A stretch of DNA of 64,000 nucleotides, taken from CAWIVH01 sp963839475 (GTDB lineage: Bacteria > Acidobacteriota > UBA6911). Below the pieces are notes generated by a model. It worked only from the letters and a program-made list of their open reading frames with translations. It did no database searches and was not told the DNA's origin. The stretch lies in the NCBI GenBank assembly GCA_963839475.1, contig CAWIVH010000012.1:248001-312000 (forward strand), read 5' to 3'. Both the position numbers and the translations under genes were made by a program. Below, one piece after another: positions 1 to 8,653 of the stretch (position 1 is the stretch's first letter; each line of letters begins with the position of its first letter).

Positions 1-541
1 GCGAAACTCCGACTTTCGTCACCTCGATGATAAAGCCCTGTTGGCGGGCTTTTTCCTGAAGGTCGCGGAAGAGGCTCTGCTGCAAATCCTGATTTTCGGC
101 AACCAGAGCATTCGTGCTCTGTTCGTATTCCTTGCTTTCGAAAGCCTTGGGCAGCTCGGCTTTGAGGTGACGGATCAGGTCATCCATTTCGGCCTTGAAA
201 ATTTTGGCGCGGCCGGGAGGAAGATTGAAGACGATCGGTGAATTGGGATCGCGAAAATTATAGACATAACACAGGTCGTCGGGCACCGGCCTTCCAGCCG
301 CTATTTCGTCGAGAAACTTCTTGATGACCGTGGTTTTGCCGGTTCCGGTCAGGCCGCTGACATAAATGTTGTAGCCGGGAGAAGCAATCTCGAGGCCGAA
401 GCGGATCGCCTTCAGCGGGCGTTCCTGTTCAACAATCCCCTTCAACGGGGGGATATCTTCGGTCGACGCAAAAGGGAAAAAAGCCGGATCGCAGGTCCAA
501 CGCAGACGGTCCGGAGAAAGCTCTCGATCTGCATGATTCAT
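1..541 (-). CDS. Lon-like ATP-dependent protease, N-terminal part (runs off the window)
   Basis: The protein is cut by the window edge, so only about 180 N-terminal residues are visible. After a short leader containing DPAFFPF and a GIVEQERPLKAI stretch comes a Walker A motif, SGLTGTGKTT, followed by FRDPNSPIVFNLPPGRA and a helical segment rich in E, Q and K. This order matches the AAA_32/Lon-like family (LonB/LonC-type proteases), where the ATPase domain is interrupted by a coiled-coil insert and followed by a Lon Ser-Lys protease domain. The protease domain would lie beyond position 1 and cannot be checked. The ATG was chosen because the conserved N-terminal block follows it directly. It is read away from the adenosine-specific kinase gene, with a 75-base gap. 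Confidence 0.75.
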   Translation of the reverse strand, partial: MNHADRELSPDRLRWTCDPAFFPFASTEDIPPLKGIVEQERPLKAIRFGLEIASPGYNIYVSGLTGTGKTTVIKKFLDEIAAGRPVPDDLCYVYNFRDPNSPIVFNLPPGRAKIFKAEMDDLIRHLKAELPKAFESKEYEQSTNALVAENQDLQQSLFRDLQEKARQQGFIIEVTKVGVS

Positions 542-616
542 GTCTGCACCCCTGAAAACTCGATTCCACCGACTCTCCAGGCGGCGCCAATCCGCCGGCC
601 TGTGCTAACGTCCGAT

Positions 617-1099
617 TCAACGCTTGTAGCCGATCTTTCGCAGAAATTCTCTGCGAGCTCTCACATCCTGCGCGGTTTCGACTCCCTTGGGAGGATACCC
701 ATCCACCACCCCCAGCACGCCCCGCCCCTGATTCGTTTCAGCGACAATTACTTCGAGCGGATTGGCCGTTGCGCAGAAAATCCGGCAGACTTCAGGACAG
801 GCTTTGATGGAGTTCAGGACGTTGATCGGGAATGCATCTCTCAGGAGAACAACAAAAGTGTGCCCCGCGCCAATAATCATCGCATTCTCGGCAGCCACTT
901 TTGTCAGTTCGGGATCGTTCCCCTCGAGCCGGATCAGGCAGGGGCCCGAGGCTTCGCAGAAAGCTGCCGCGAACTTGGCATGCGAGCAGCTTGTTACGAT
1001 TGCTTCATAGAGATCCTCGGCCGTCTTGATGAAATGACTCTGGCCGACGATGATATTGCAGCCTTCGGGGACATTGAGCCGGATGCTGGCAATTTCCAT
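617..1099 (-). CDS. Adenosine-specific kinase (DUF355 family)
   Basis: A small soluble protein of 160 residues, the usual length of the adenosine-specific kinase family (Pfam Adenosine_kin, DUF355) known from archaea and scattered bacteria. Family-like features are the NVPEGCNIIVGQSHFIKT start, the block around FCEASGPCLIRLEG, the GAGHTFVVLLRDAFPINVL segment and the C-terminal GRGVLGVVDGYPPKGVE motif. The family is proposed to phosphorylate adenosine; the physiological role is not well established. A TTG twelve bases upstream is possible, but the ATG at 1099 is preceded by GGAGGG at a good distance, so it was chosen. It lies between the Lon-like gene and the divergent DUF421 gene; the 128-base divergent spacer probably holds both promoters. 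Confidence 0.85.
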   Translation of the reverse strand: MEIASIRLNVPEGCNIIVGQSHFIKTAEDLYEAIVTSCSHAKFAAAFCEASGPCLIRLEGNDPELTKVAAENAMIIGAGHTFVVLLRDAFPINVLNSIKACPEVCRIFCATANPLEVIVAETNQGRGVLGVVDGYPPKGVETAQDVRARREFLRKIGYKR

Positions 1100-1227
1100 G
1101 TTTCCCTCCAAACCCTAGGTTTGCTGCCGGCAGCAGCCTGCTTTATACTTTCCGCAGAAAATAGGTTCATCTTTTTGATATTAACACGCTTCTGACGATT
1201 CCCGGACCTTCTCCCCGGAGAGAAATT

Positions 1228-1809
1228 ATGCATTCCATATGGCAGGATATGTTCGTTTTAGGATTGCCGATCGCAGAAAAGGTCCTTCGCCCCCTGATCG
1301 TCTACTTTTTCCTGGTATTGAGCCTTCGCCTGGCCGGCAAACATCAGCTGGCGCAGCTGAATCCCTTCGACCTGGTGGTCCTTTTGACGCTGTCGAACAC
1401 GGTGCAAAATGCCATCATCGGTGAAGACAACTCCGTGAGCGGCGGATTGATCGGCGCTGCAACCCTGCTGATCGTCAACTTCCTCGTTGTGCGCTTTCTG
1501 GCCAGCCATCAGGAACTCAACCGCAAAGTGGAAGGCGATCCGGATGCCCTGATCATAGGAGGCGTTATCCAGGAGGACCGGCTGCGGAAAGAGCTCCTGA
1601 CTCGTTCCGAGCTCGAGGCAGCGGCGCATCGCCAGGGTTTTGCGGGGCTGAACGAAGTCGAGCGCGCGGTCCTGGAGCCGGGGGGGACCCTCTCCTTCGT
1701 GGCGAAAAAGCCCTCCCGGGAACAAATCCGCCAGTCCGAATTACGTTCCAGGCTGGATAGCATTTCCCACCAACTGACTAAAATCCAAAAGAGCCTGGAG
1801 AACCATTAG
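1228..1809 (+). CDS. DUF421 (YetF/YcaP-type) membrane protein
   Basis: The protein has 193 residues. Hydrophobic segments fill roughly residues 20-100, including VYFFLVLSLRLAGK, DLVVLLTLSNTVQNAIIG and a third helix around AATLLIVNFLVVRFL. A cytoplasmic tail follows with the family signature LIIGGVIQEDRLRKELLT and a coiled C-terminus (RSRLDSISHQLTKIQKSLE). The RLAGK and LVVLLTLSNTVQNAI blocks are typical of DUF421, a family of inner-membrane proteins of uncertain role (YetF in Bacillus, YcaP in E. coli). GGAGAG precedes the ATG by six bases. No partner gene suggests a function. Its end is followed by a spacer holding a decayed receiver-domain fragment. Confidence 0.85.
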   Translation: MHSIWQDMFVLGLPIAEKVLRPLIVYFFLVLSLRLAGKHQLAQLNPFDLVVLLTLSNTVQNAIIGEDNSVSGGLIGAATLLIVNFLVVRFLASHQELNRKVEGDPDALIIGGVIQEDRLRKELLTRSELEAAAHRQGFAGLNEVERAVLEPGGTLSFVAKKPSREQIRQSELRSRLDSISHQLTKIQKSLENH

Positions 1810-1849
1810 GATATCCTGGCCCCAGTGTTCAAAGCTCCAGGGAGGGGGA

Positions 1850-1948
1850 ATGCTCAAGCCTTTGGCTGTTCTGGTGCAAAAACCCTTCACAGCCGAGCAA
1901 TTGCGCCAAAAAGTGCGGGAATTGCTGGACTCCCGCCCCAGCCTATAA
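1850..1948 (+). pseudogene. Relic of a response-regulator receiver domain C-terminus
   Basis: A 32-codon frame opens at an ATG preceded by GGAGGGGG and reads LVQKPFTAEQLRQKVRELLD before its stop. This is the characteristic end of a CheY-like receiver domain: the conserved Lys-Pro dipeptide after the last strand, then the amphipathic helix alpha-5. No phospho-acceptor Asp region lies upstream in any frame, so this looks like the remnant of a deleted hybrid kinase or response regulator. A short functional peptide is possible but less likely. Confidence 0.5.
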
Positions 1949-1951
1949 ACC

Positions 1952-2167
1952 TCCCCACACGGACGAGAATGGCTCAACGCGCAGCGTTGGCCCCCGGCGC
2001 AAATCTCTACTTGATCCCTTTGTGTCTTCACGGGCTTCGTGATTCATTGATAATCGTGGAAGATACAACTTAACCCTTGCACGGAGTGCACCTCTGTCCA
2101 TTATACTGTGGCATTCATCTGATCCGAGTCCTGGGTACAACCCATAATCAATGGAGCTTTGAATTCC
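1952..2167 (+). promoter_or_regulatory. Probable promoter with dyad operator for the aminotransferase-pckA operon
   Basis: In this gene-free spacer, TTGCAC at 2077-2082 and TTATAC at 2101-2106 (or TATACT at 2102-2107) stand 18-19 bases apart, like a sigma-70 promoter. The -35 element overlaps a perfect inverted repeat TGCAC-GGA-GTGCA at 2078-2090, a plausible operator for a repressor. About 60 bases of leader follow before the start of the aminotransferase. The promoter call rests on consensus matching only. Confidence 0.45.
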
Positions 2168-3385
2168 GTGAGCATCAGCCAACTTGCGAGATCGATCAAA
2201 GAGTCGCCCACCCTGAAGCTGAATGAAACAGCCGCTCTTCTCAGGGAAAAAGGTGAACCCGTTATTCACCTGGGCGGTGGTGAACCAAAGAGCCGGGCGC
2301 CCATTGACGCCATCATCAATTGCACCGCGCTCTTGAACACCGGTGAAGTCCGATATACGCCACCGGATGGAATACCTGCCTTGAAAAAGGCCGTCATCCG
2401 GTACACCGACGAGCATTACGACCGGGTGATAGGGCCTGACAACGTGATCGTCTCCAACGGCGCCAAGCAGTCGATCATGGTGGCTTTGTACACCATTCTG
2501 GAACCCAAGGACGAGGTGGTATTTCCCGTGCCCTACTGGGTGAGCTACCCCGAGATGGTAAAGCTGGCCGGGGGCGTCCCCGTCATGGTTAAACCGGAAG
2601 ACGGATCCTTTCAGCCGACGGTTGAAGAGATCGCGGAAGCTATCGGACCCTATACTAAGGCCATCATCATCAACAGCCCGAACAATCCATCGGGCGTGGT
2701 CTATTCGGATGATTTTATCGCGGGCGTCGTCGAGCTCTGCGAAAAGAAAGATATCTGGCTCCTGATGGATGACACCTATAACCGCCTGGTTTTTGACGGG
2801 CGGCCGGCAACGAACTGCTACAAGTTCACCGCAAAGCCCCTGGAAAGCTCCAAGCTGATCGTCATCAATTGCGTTTCAAAAATGTACGCAATGACGGGTT
2901 TCCGAATTGGCTGGGCTGTGGGAAATAAGGAACTGATAAATTACATGACCAACATCCAGGGCCAGCAGACCTCCGGCCCTTCGGCTCCGGCCCAGTGGGC
3001 CGCAGTAGGTGCCCTCAACGGCGTACAGTCGTCGATTGCCAGCCTTCGCATGACCTTGCAGAACAATCGCAACGTCATGGTTGAACGGCTTCAGGCTTTC
3101 GATGGCATCAAGGTAACCAAGCCGGGCGGCACCTTTTACTGCTTTCCCGATTTCAGCGCCTATTTCAAAGATTCCATGAAGTTGGCCCAATTGCTGCTTG
3201 AAAAGGTAAGGGTCGTGGTGGTTCCGGGCAAAGAATTCGGCATGGAAGGCCATCTGCGCCTCAGCTACTGCGGAACAATCAAGGACGTCACGGAAGGCAT
3301 CGAGCGGATCAAATGGGCACTGGATCCGAATTCCCCGAACGAACTTTACCTGGGCGACCGAAAACTTGTGAGGGATTGGCTATGA
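2168..3385 (+). CDS. Class I/II pyridoxal-phosphate aminotransferase, aspartate-aminotransferase type
   Basis: The protein has about 405 residues of the fold-type I AspC family. Visible landmarks are GGGEPKSRAP near the N-terminus, the cofactor-binding NGAKQSIMVAL, the PNNPSG motif, the substrate- and PLP-contacting DDTYNRLVF, the Schiff-base lysine in NCVSKMYAMTGFRIGWA near residue 237, and the C-terminal LRLSYC that carries the carboxylate-binding arginine. Either TTG at 2159 or GTG at 2168 could start it; GGAG at 2153 suits the GTG. It overlaps pckA by ATGA, so the two are translationally coupled. This suggests aspartate to oxaloacetate to phosphoenolpyruvate flow. Specificity for aspartate is inferred from family and context; related aromatic or alanine aminotransferases cannot be excluded. 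Confidence 0.85.
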   Translation: MSISQLARSIKESPTLKLNETAALLREKGEPVIHLGGGEPKSRAPIDAIINCTALLNTGEVRYTPPDGIPALKKAVIRYTDEHYDRVIGPDNVIVSNGAKQSIMVALYTILEPKDEVVFPVPYWVSYPEMVKLAGGVPVMVKPEDGSFQPTVEEIAEAIGPYTKAIIINSPNNPSGVVYSDDFIAGVVELCEKKDIWLLMDDTYNRLVFDGRPATNCYKFTAKPLESSKLIVINCVSKMYAMTGFRIGWAVGNKELINYMTNIQGQQTSGPSAPAQWAAVGALNGVQSSIASLRMTLQNNRNVMVERLQAFDGIKVTKPGGTFYCFPDFSAYFKDSMKLAQLLLEKVRVVVVPGKEFGMEGHLRLSYCGTIKDVTEGIERIKWALDPNSPNELYLGDRKLVRDWL

Positions 3386-5028
3386 ACCTGTATCTGGATA
3401 TCCCTTCGCCGGCAATGAAAGACGCGGGACAGGCTGCCAGTTCTTACAGCCTGCAAAACCACGGCCTTGCCAATCTCCACCGCGTGTACTGGAACCTGCC
3501 GACGCCAGCCCTCTATGAAGAGGCTATTTTCCGATCGGAGGGAAAGGTATCCCATCTGGGACCTTTCGTGGTAAACACCGGAAAACACACGGCCAGAGCC
3601 GCAGCCGATAAATACGTCGTCCAGGAACAGACAACAGAAAACAAGATCTGGTGGGGACAGTACAATCGGCCTTTCAATCCGGACAATTTCAGCGCGTTGC
3701 TCACCCGCCTGCAAGGATACCTCCAGGGGCGGGACGTTTTTGTGCAGGATTGCTTTGCCGGCGCGGACAACGACTACCGGATGCCCATACGGATCATCAC
3801 CGAAAAAGCCTGGCACAGCCTCTTTGCCCGCACGATGTTCATGAAATTGCAAAGCGTCGAAGCCATGAAGCGCCATGTCCCGGATTTCACAGTCATCGCG
3901 GCGCCGGGCTTCCAGGCCTCGCCGATCGTCGACAGCACGCGGAGCGAAACCTTCATCATTATTAACTTCGCCGAAAGGCTTGCCATCATAGGCGGCTCGA
4001 GCTACGGCGGCGAAATCAAAAAGACCATATTTACCGTGCTGAACTTTCTCCTGCCGCTCGATGGAGTGCTGCCGATGCACTGCTCCGCCAACGTAGGGGA
4101 CAAAGACGATGTCGCCATATTCTTCGGCCTTTCGGGGACCGGGAAAACCACGCTTTCGGCCGATCCGGGCCGCCATCTGATCGGGGATGACGAGCACGGC
4201 TGGAGCGACAACGGCGTCTTCAATTTCGAAGACGGCTGCTACGCCAAAGTAATCCGGCTTTCGCCCGAAGCCGAGCCACAGATTTATGCCTGTACCCGAA
4301 GGTTCGGAACCATTCTCGAAAACGTCGTCTATGACCCGGTCACCCGCAGGCTGGATCTCAACGATGAAAAGGTGACGGAAAACACCCGCGCGGCCTATCC
4401 GCTGGCCTACATCGACCATTTTCTGCCAGCGAAAAAGGCGGGACACCCCAAGAACGTCATATTCCTGACCTGCGACGCCTCCGGCGTAATGCCGCCGATC
4501 TCCAGGCTGACTCCGGACCAGGCGATTTACCACTTCATCTCGGGGTATACCAGCAAGATCGCGGGGACCGAAATCGGGTTGGGAACCGAACCCGAGATCA
4601 CCTTCAGCACCTGCTTCGGCGGGCCATTCATGGTTCACCGGCCTTATACCTACGCGGAAATGCTCAAGGCGCGGATCCTGAAATATGGAGCGAACTGCTG
4701 GCTGGTGAATACCGGTTGGACCGGCGGTCCGTTTGGCGTGGGCAAAAGGATAAGCATCCGCTACACTCGCGCACTCCTGAACGCAGCACTGAACGGAAAA
4801 TTATTGGACGTCGAATATGCCGTCGACCCGGTGTTCGGCTTCGCCGTCCCGAAGTCCTGCGAAGGTGTCCCCGCTCAAATCCTTGATCCGGCCAATACCT
4901 GGGGAAGCCGCGAGGAGTACATGCGGAAATATGACGCGCTGGCGGCGCGCTTTATCGAGAACTTCAAGCTGATGATGGAAGGCTGCCCCGCTCACATAGT
5001 CGAATCGGGGCCCAAACGAATTTTTTAA
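3382..5028 (+). CDS. pckA: ATP-dependent phosphoenolpyruvate carboxykinase
   Basis: A 548-residue cytosolic enzyme, the usual length for bacterial ATP-PEPCK, interconverting oxaloacetate plus ATP and phosphoenolpyruvate plus CO2. Diagnostic features are the P-loop GLSGTGKTTLSAD near residues 250-262, GDDEHGW just after it with the kinase-2 aspartates, the substrate block around FVVNTGKHTARAAADK, FGGPFMVHRPYTYAEML, and NTGWTGGPFGVGKRI towards the C-terminus. The ATG overlaps the stop codon of the upstream aminotransferase (ATGA), which decides this start over an in-frame codon further upstream. Pairing with an aspartate-type aminotransferase points to gluconeogenesis from C4 acids or amino acids. 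It converges on the sugar-binding protein gene across a palindromic spacer. Confidence 0.95.
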   Translation: MNLYLDIPSPAMKDAGQAASSYSLQNHGLANLHRVYWNLPTPALYEEAIFRSEGKVSHLGPFVVNTGKHTARAAADKYVVQEQTTENKIWWGQYNRPFNPDNFSALLTRLQGYLQGRDVFVQDCFAGADNDYRMPIRIITEKAWHSLFARTMFMKLQSVEAMKRHVPDFTVIAAPGFQASPIVDSTRSETFIIINFAERLAIIGGSSYGGEIKKTIFTVLNFLLPLDGVLPMHCSANVGDKDDVAIFFGLSGTGKTTLSADPGRHLIGDDEHGWSDNGVFNFEDGCYAKVIRLSPEAEPQIYACTRRFGTILENVVYDPVTRRLDLNDEKVTENTRAAYPLAYIDHFLPAKKAGHPKNVIFLTCDASGVMPPISRLTPDQAIYHFISGYTSKIAGTEIGLGTEPEITFSTCFGGPFMVHRPYTYAEMLKARILKYGANCWLVNTGWTGGPFGVGKRISIRYTRALLNAALNGKLLDVEYAVDPVFGFAVPKSCEGVPAQILDPANTWGSREEYMRKYDALAARFIENFKLMMEGCPAHIVESGPKRIF

Positions 5029-5152
5029 TTGCGAATTGCGGATTGCGAATTGGCGGAAGGTTCATCCGGTTCGCAGTCCCCACTTTGCAGCATGAAACCG
5101 ACGGCATTGCCGATTCGGGCAAATCGCAATCCGCAGTTCGCAATTCGCAATC
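5029..5152. repeat. Inverted repeat built from TTGCGAATTGCGGATTGCG units
   Basis: The spacer between convergent pckA and the sugar-binding protein gene begins with TTGCGAATTGCGGATTGCG (5029-5047) and ends with its imperfect inverse (5123-5151, containing ATCGCAATCCGC and TTCGCAATTCGC). The two arms can pair around an unrelated 70-base middle. Such tandem GCGAATT/GCGGATT repeats are a dispersed intergenic class; here it may also act as a two-way transcription barrier. No T-run typical of an intrinsic terminator follows. Confidence 0.6.
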
Positions 5153-6088
5153 CTATTGTCGGCTTACAAGCTCGATCTTCACAGCAAGATTCTCCGGCAC
5201 CGTCTCTCCCCGGAGCACCTTGACTGCCGTTTCCACCCCGACCCTTCCCATTTCCTCCGGATGCTGGGCTATGGATGCCGCCATGGTCCCTTGCTGAATG
5301 GCGTCCCGCGCGTCCTTGAGGGCGTCAAATCCCACCACCATGATTTTTCCGCTTTTTCCCGCCGCAGAGATCGCTTCGACGGCGCCCAGTGCCATGAGAT
5401 CGCTGCAGGCGAACAGCGCCTGCACGTCGGGATTAGATTGCATGATATTTTGGAAAACATTAAAGCCCTGGTCCCTCTCCCAGTTGGCGGTCTGGGAAGC
5501 GACGATCTTGATTCCGGGAGCCTTGTCGACGACGGAATGGAATCCGTTCTTCCTGGCGTCTCCGGTCTCATGCCCCGGAATTCCTTCAAGAATTGCGATA
5601 TTTCCCTTGCCTCCCAGCTTCTCGACTATATAGTTGCCGGCAACCCTTCCTCCTTCAAAGTTGTCGGAACCGACAAAAGCCGCCACATGTCCCCCGGCGT
5701 CCTTCAGCGTCGCGGGATCGATGCGGGTATCAAGTACTACAACCGGAATGTTCGCCTTGTTGGCCTTGACTACGGCGGGAACAAGTTCCTTGGAGCCGCT
5801 GGGGGCCAGACAAATCGCATCCACTTTTTTCTGGATCAAATTTTCCACAATCTGCATCTGCTTCTCGACGTCCACTTCGCGTTCGGCTCCTTGGACGAGG
5901 AGTTCGACTCCAAGCTGTTTGGCAGCCTGCTCGGCCCCCTTCTGCATATCGATGAAAAAGGGGTGATTCGCCGATTTTATTACCAGGGCCACGGTCGGCG
6001 TTTTTGAAGCTGCGTTTTCGCCGCGCTGGCATCCTGCAGCGAGCAGCGCGAGCGCCAATGCCAGTCCGATCATCGAAGCTTTTCTCAT
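5153..6088 (-). CDS. Sugar ABC transporter substrate-binding lipoprotein (RbsB/IbpA type)
   Basis: The protein has 311 residues. A lipoprotein signal is seen at the N-terminus, with the lipobox LAAGC placing the lipidated cysteine near residue 20. The mature part is a periplasmic binding protein of the ribose class: VALVIKSANHPFFIDMQKGAEQ, an ICLAPSGS segment, VVVLDTRID, GSDNFEGG, and the hinge-region FACSDLMALGAVEA. It is the last gene of a five-gene minus-strand run after the permease (22-base gap), preceded by iolM and iolN. That company suggests it binds myo-inositol or another cyclitol, as does the IbpA protein of Caulobacter, rather than ribose. The ligand assignment is inference; the transporter class is clear. 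Confidence 0.85.
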   Translation of the reverse strand: MRKASMIGLALALALLAAGCQRGENAASKTPTVALVIKSANHPFFIDMQKGAEQAAKQLGVELLVQGAEREVDVEKQMQIVENLIQKKVDAICLAPSGSKELVPAVVKANKANIPVVVLDTRIDPATLKDAGGHVAAFVGSDNFEGGRVAGNYIVEKLGGKGNIAILEGIPGHETGDARKNGFHSVVDKAPGIKIVASQTANWERDQGFNVFQNIMQSNPDVQALFACSDLMALGAVEAISAAGKSGKIMVVGFDALKDARDAIQQGTMAASIAQHPEEMGRVGVETAVKVLRGETVPENLAVKIELVSRQ

Positions 6089-6110
6089 GGTGTTTACCCT
6101 TTACAGGTTG

Positions 6111-7055
6111 CTATTTCCGGGATTTCTTCAGCGCCATATCCGCAAGGACCGCGACGACAATAACCGATCCGATCACAATTTGCTGCACAAAAGAGGATAC
6201 CCCGACGATATTCAGGCCATTGCGCAATACACCCATAATGAACGCGCCGATGAGCGTTCCCAGCACAGAGCCTTCTCCACCCATCAGGCTGGTGCCGCCG
6301 ATCACGGTGGCGGCAATTGCATCCAGCTCATACATCATCCCGGCAATTGGCTGCGCCGAATTCAGGCGCGCGGTCAGAATGATGGCTGCCAGCCCGCTGA
6401 AACCGCCGCACAGCCCGTAAATGATTGTCTTATGGAAACGAACGTTTACTCCGGAGAGCAGGGTCGCCTCCTCATTGCCGCCCATGGCATAGGCATAGCG
6501 GCCCAGCCTGGTGCGTTTGAGGACAAAATACGCGGCGCCGTAAACTGCCGCCATGATGAAAACCGGCACGGGGATATGGGCCACCTCGCCGGTGGAAAGC
6601 CAGCGGAATTCGGGTGAAAAACCGGAAAGAGGCCGGCCTTCGGTGTACAGGAGCGCGGCTCCCCTGGCCACGCTCATCATCCCCAGCGTCGAAATAAAGG
6701 GAGGCAGGCGCCCCCACGAAATCAGCAGTCCGTTTGCGATGCCGCAGAGCAGGCCGACCGTCAGGCCAAGCAAGATAGCTGCCGGCAAGGATGTTCCCAA
6801 CTGGAGGGACCGGGCCATCACGACACCCGAGAACGCGACGATGGATCCTACCGACAGGTCAATTCCTCCGGTAATGATCACAAAAGTCATACCCACGGCG
6901 ATGATGGCATTGATGCACGTCTGCTGGGCAATATTCAGCAGGTTGGAGACGGTCAGGAAATGAGGCGAAATGATCCAGAATGCGGCGATCAGTCCGGCTA
7001 GTCCGCCGGCCGTCCCAAGCTGACGGCCATGCTTCGAAAAGAGGTCTTTGAACAT
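6111..7055 (-). CDS. Sugar ABC transporter permease (RbsC/IatP type, CUT2)
   Basis: A 314-residue integral membrane protein with about eight to ten hydrophobic helices. The family signature is visible in AVGMTFVIITGGIDLSVGS, then GRLPPFISTLGMMSVARG, and the late AIAATVIGGTSLMGGEGS block that contacts the ATPase. ATG at 7055 was chosen over upstream in-frame codons because it follows AGGATC, and four bases separate it from the ATPase stop codon. It would form the channel of the importer encoded by its two neighbours. The operon position behind iolM and iolN suggests inositol as the cargo. Confidence 0.88.
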   Translation of the reverse strand: MFKDLFSKHGRQLGTAGGLAGLIAAFWIISPHFLTVSNLLNIAQQTCINAIIAVGMTFVIITGGIDLSVGSIVAFSGVVMARSLQLGTSLPAAILLGLTVGLLCGIANGLLISWGRLPPFISTLGMMSVARGAALLYTEGRPLSGFSPEFRWLSTGEVAHIPVPVFIMAAVYGAAYFVLKRTRLGRYAYAMGGNEEATLLSGVNVRFHKTIIYGLCGGFSGLAAIILTARLNSAQPIAGMMYELDAIAATVIGGTSLMGGEGSVLGTLIGAFIMGVLRNGLNIVGVSSFVQQIVIGSVIVVAVLADMALKKSRK

Positions 7056-7059
7056 GATC

Positions 7060-8604
7060 CTATTTCCCGAGGGCATGATGAAGTATGAGTTCCGGTGTTG
7101 CTTCCTCCCTGGACAGCTCCTTCGCAATGCGTCCACAGCGCATCACGAGGATGCGGTCACTCATCCCGAGAATTTCGGGCAGCTCGGAGGAAATCATAAT
7201 GATTCCAGCGCCTCCGGCGGTCAACCGGTTCATCCACTGGTATATCTCAACCTTGGAGCCGACATCGATCCCCCGGGTTGGCTCGTCAAAAATCAGCATC
7301 CCCGCATGCGACAGCAGCCATTTGCTCATGACAACCTTCTGTTGATTGCCGCCGCTCAAATGAACCACTTTCTGATCCAGGCTGGGGGTCTTGATGCGCA
7401 GTTCGCGAACCAGGGGCGTGACCGCTTTTTCCTCAGCACCAGGATTCACCACGCCGAGACGCGAAAACAAGTGAAGGTTCGGAAGCGCAATATTTTCCTT
7501 CACGGAGAGATTGAGGACCAATCCGTGGGATTTTCTGTCCTCCGAGAGCAATCCCAGTCCCAGTCCGATCGCGTTCCGTGGCGATCGGATTTCGCGGGGC
7601 ATGCCTTGAATGTACAGCCGTCCGGAATCAATCGGGTCCGCACCGAAAAGCGCCCGAGCCAGCTCGGTCCGGCCGGAACCGAGCAATCCTGCGATGCCCA
7701 GCACCTCGCCGGCGTAAAGTGAAAAGCTGATTTCTTCGAGAACGCCGTGGCGGGTCAGGTTTTCCGCGCGCAACAGCTCCACCCCTCGCGGCGACTGCAC
7801 CTTTGGGAATTGCTCTTTGAGCTCCCTGTTTACCATCATTCGAATCAGGTCGTCGCGGGAAACATCTTTGACATTTCTGGTGTCGACGCGGGTTCCGTCG
7901 CGGAGCACGGTCACTCGGTCACCGATTAGGAAGAGTTCCTCCAGCCGATGGGATATGTAGATGATGGAAACGCCCCGGGCTTTCAAGCGGGTTATGGCTG
8001 CGAAAAGGTCCTTGATCTCCCGCTCCGTCAGCGCCGAGGTGGGTTCATCCATGATAATGATGCGGGCGTCGAGCGACAGGGCTTTCGCCACTTCAACCAT
8101 CTGCTGCTGGGCGATGCCAAGATCTCCCACGATACTGCGGGAGGAGAGGCTGACGCCGAGTTCATCCAGGATCTTCTGCGCGGCGGCGTGGAGACGCGAC
8201 TGGTCGACGAACCCTTTGAAAAGGAGAGGCTCGCGACCCAGGAAGATGTTTTCGCCGGCAGAGAGCTGCGGAACGAGGTTCAACTCCTGGTAAATAATGG
8301 CGATTCCGAGCTGCTGTGAATAGCGCGGGCTGTGGATGTCGATATCCACCCCGTCCAGGAGGATTTGACCTCCGGTCTTGGAGAGTGCGCCGCCAAGGAT
8401 TTTGACAAGGGTGGATTTTCCTGCTCCGTTTTCGCCCAGGAGAATGTGAACCTCGCCTTTGCGGACATCGAAGTCCACATCCTCCAGGGCGACAACTCCC
8501 GGGAATGTTTTCCGGATCCGGCGCATTTCCAGGAGCAGACGATCTTCCATAGGCTGGGTGGGGCGATCGACGGGTCGAGTACTGGTCACGGCAGCAAGGG
8601 GCAT
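7060..8604 (-). CDS. Sugar ABC transporter ATP-binding protein (RbsA/IatA type, tandem ATPase)
   Basis: The protein is 514 residues long with two ABC domains in tandem, the hallmark of the ribose-type CUT2 importers. Domain 1 has Walker A GENGAGKST, a signature around DLGIAQQQMVEVAKAL and Walker B ARIIIMDEPTSALT. Domain 2 has a degenerate Walker A GLLGSGRTELA, the signature LSGGNQQKVVMSKWL and Walker B MLIFDEPTRGID. The second Walker A lacks the usual lysine, which is normal for this family. An internal ATG (residue 19) is an alternative start, since no strong ribosome site marks the first. It sits 49 bases behind iolN and four bases ahead of the permease. Confidence 0.9.
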   Translation of the reverse strand: MPLAAVTSTRPVDRPTQPMEDRLLLEMRRIRKTFPGVVALEDVDFDVRKGEVHILLGENGAGKSTLVKILGGALSKTGGQILLDGVDIDIHSPRYSQQLGIAIIYQELNLVPQLSAGENIFLGREPLLFKGFVDQSRLHAAAQKILDELGVSLSSRSIVGDLGIAQQQMVEVAKALSLDARIIIMDEPTSALTEREIKDLFAAITRLKARGVSIIYISHRLEELFLIGDRVTVLRDGTRVDTRNVKDVSRDDLIRMMVNRELKEQFPKVQSPRGVELLRAENLTRHGVLEEISFSLYAGEVLGIAGLLGSGRTELARALFGADPIDSGRLYIQGMPREIRSPRNAIGLGLGLLSEDRKSHGLVLNLSVKENIALPNLHLFSRLGVVNPGAEEKAVTPLVRELRIKTPSLDQKVVHLSGGNQQKVVMSKWLLSHAGMLIFDEPTRGIDVGSKVEIYQWMNRLTAGGAGIIMISSELPEILGMSDRILVMRCGRIAKELSREEATPELILHHALGK

Positions 8605-8653
8605 GGGAAAGCGTTGTGCTCATTCAGGGCTCCCCATGCCCCCGCGATTATAC

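Noticed and set aside
3346..4638. 430-codon frame antisense to pckA
   Set aside because: Shadow of a strongly conserved gene with an intact P-loop; no family features.
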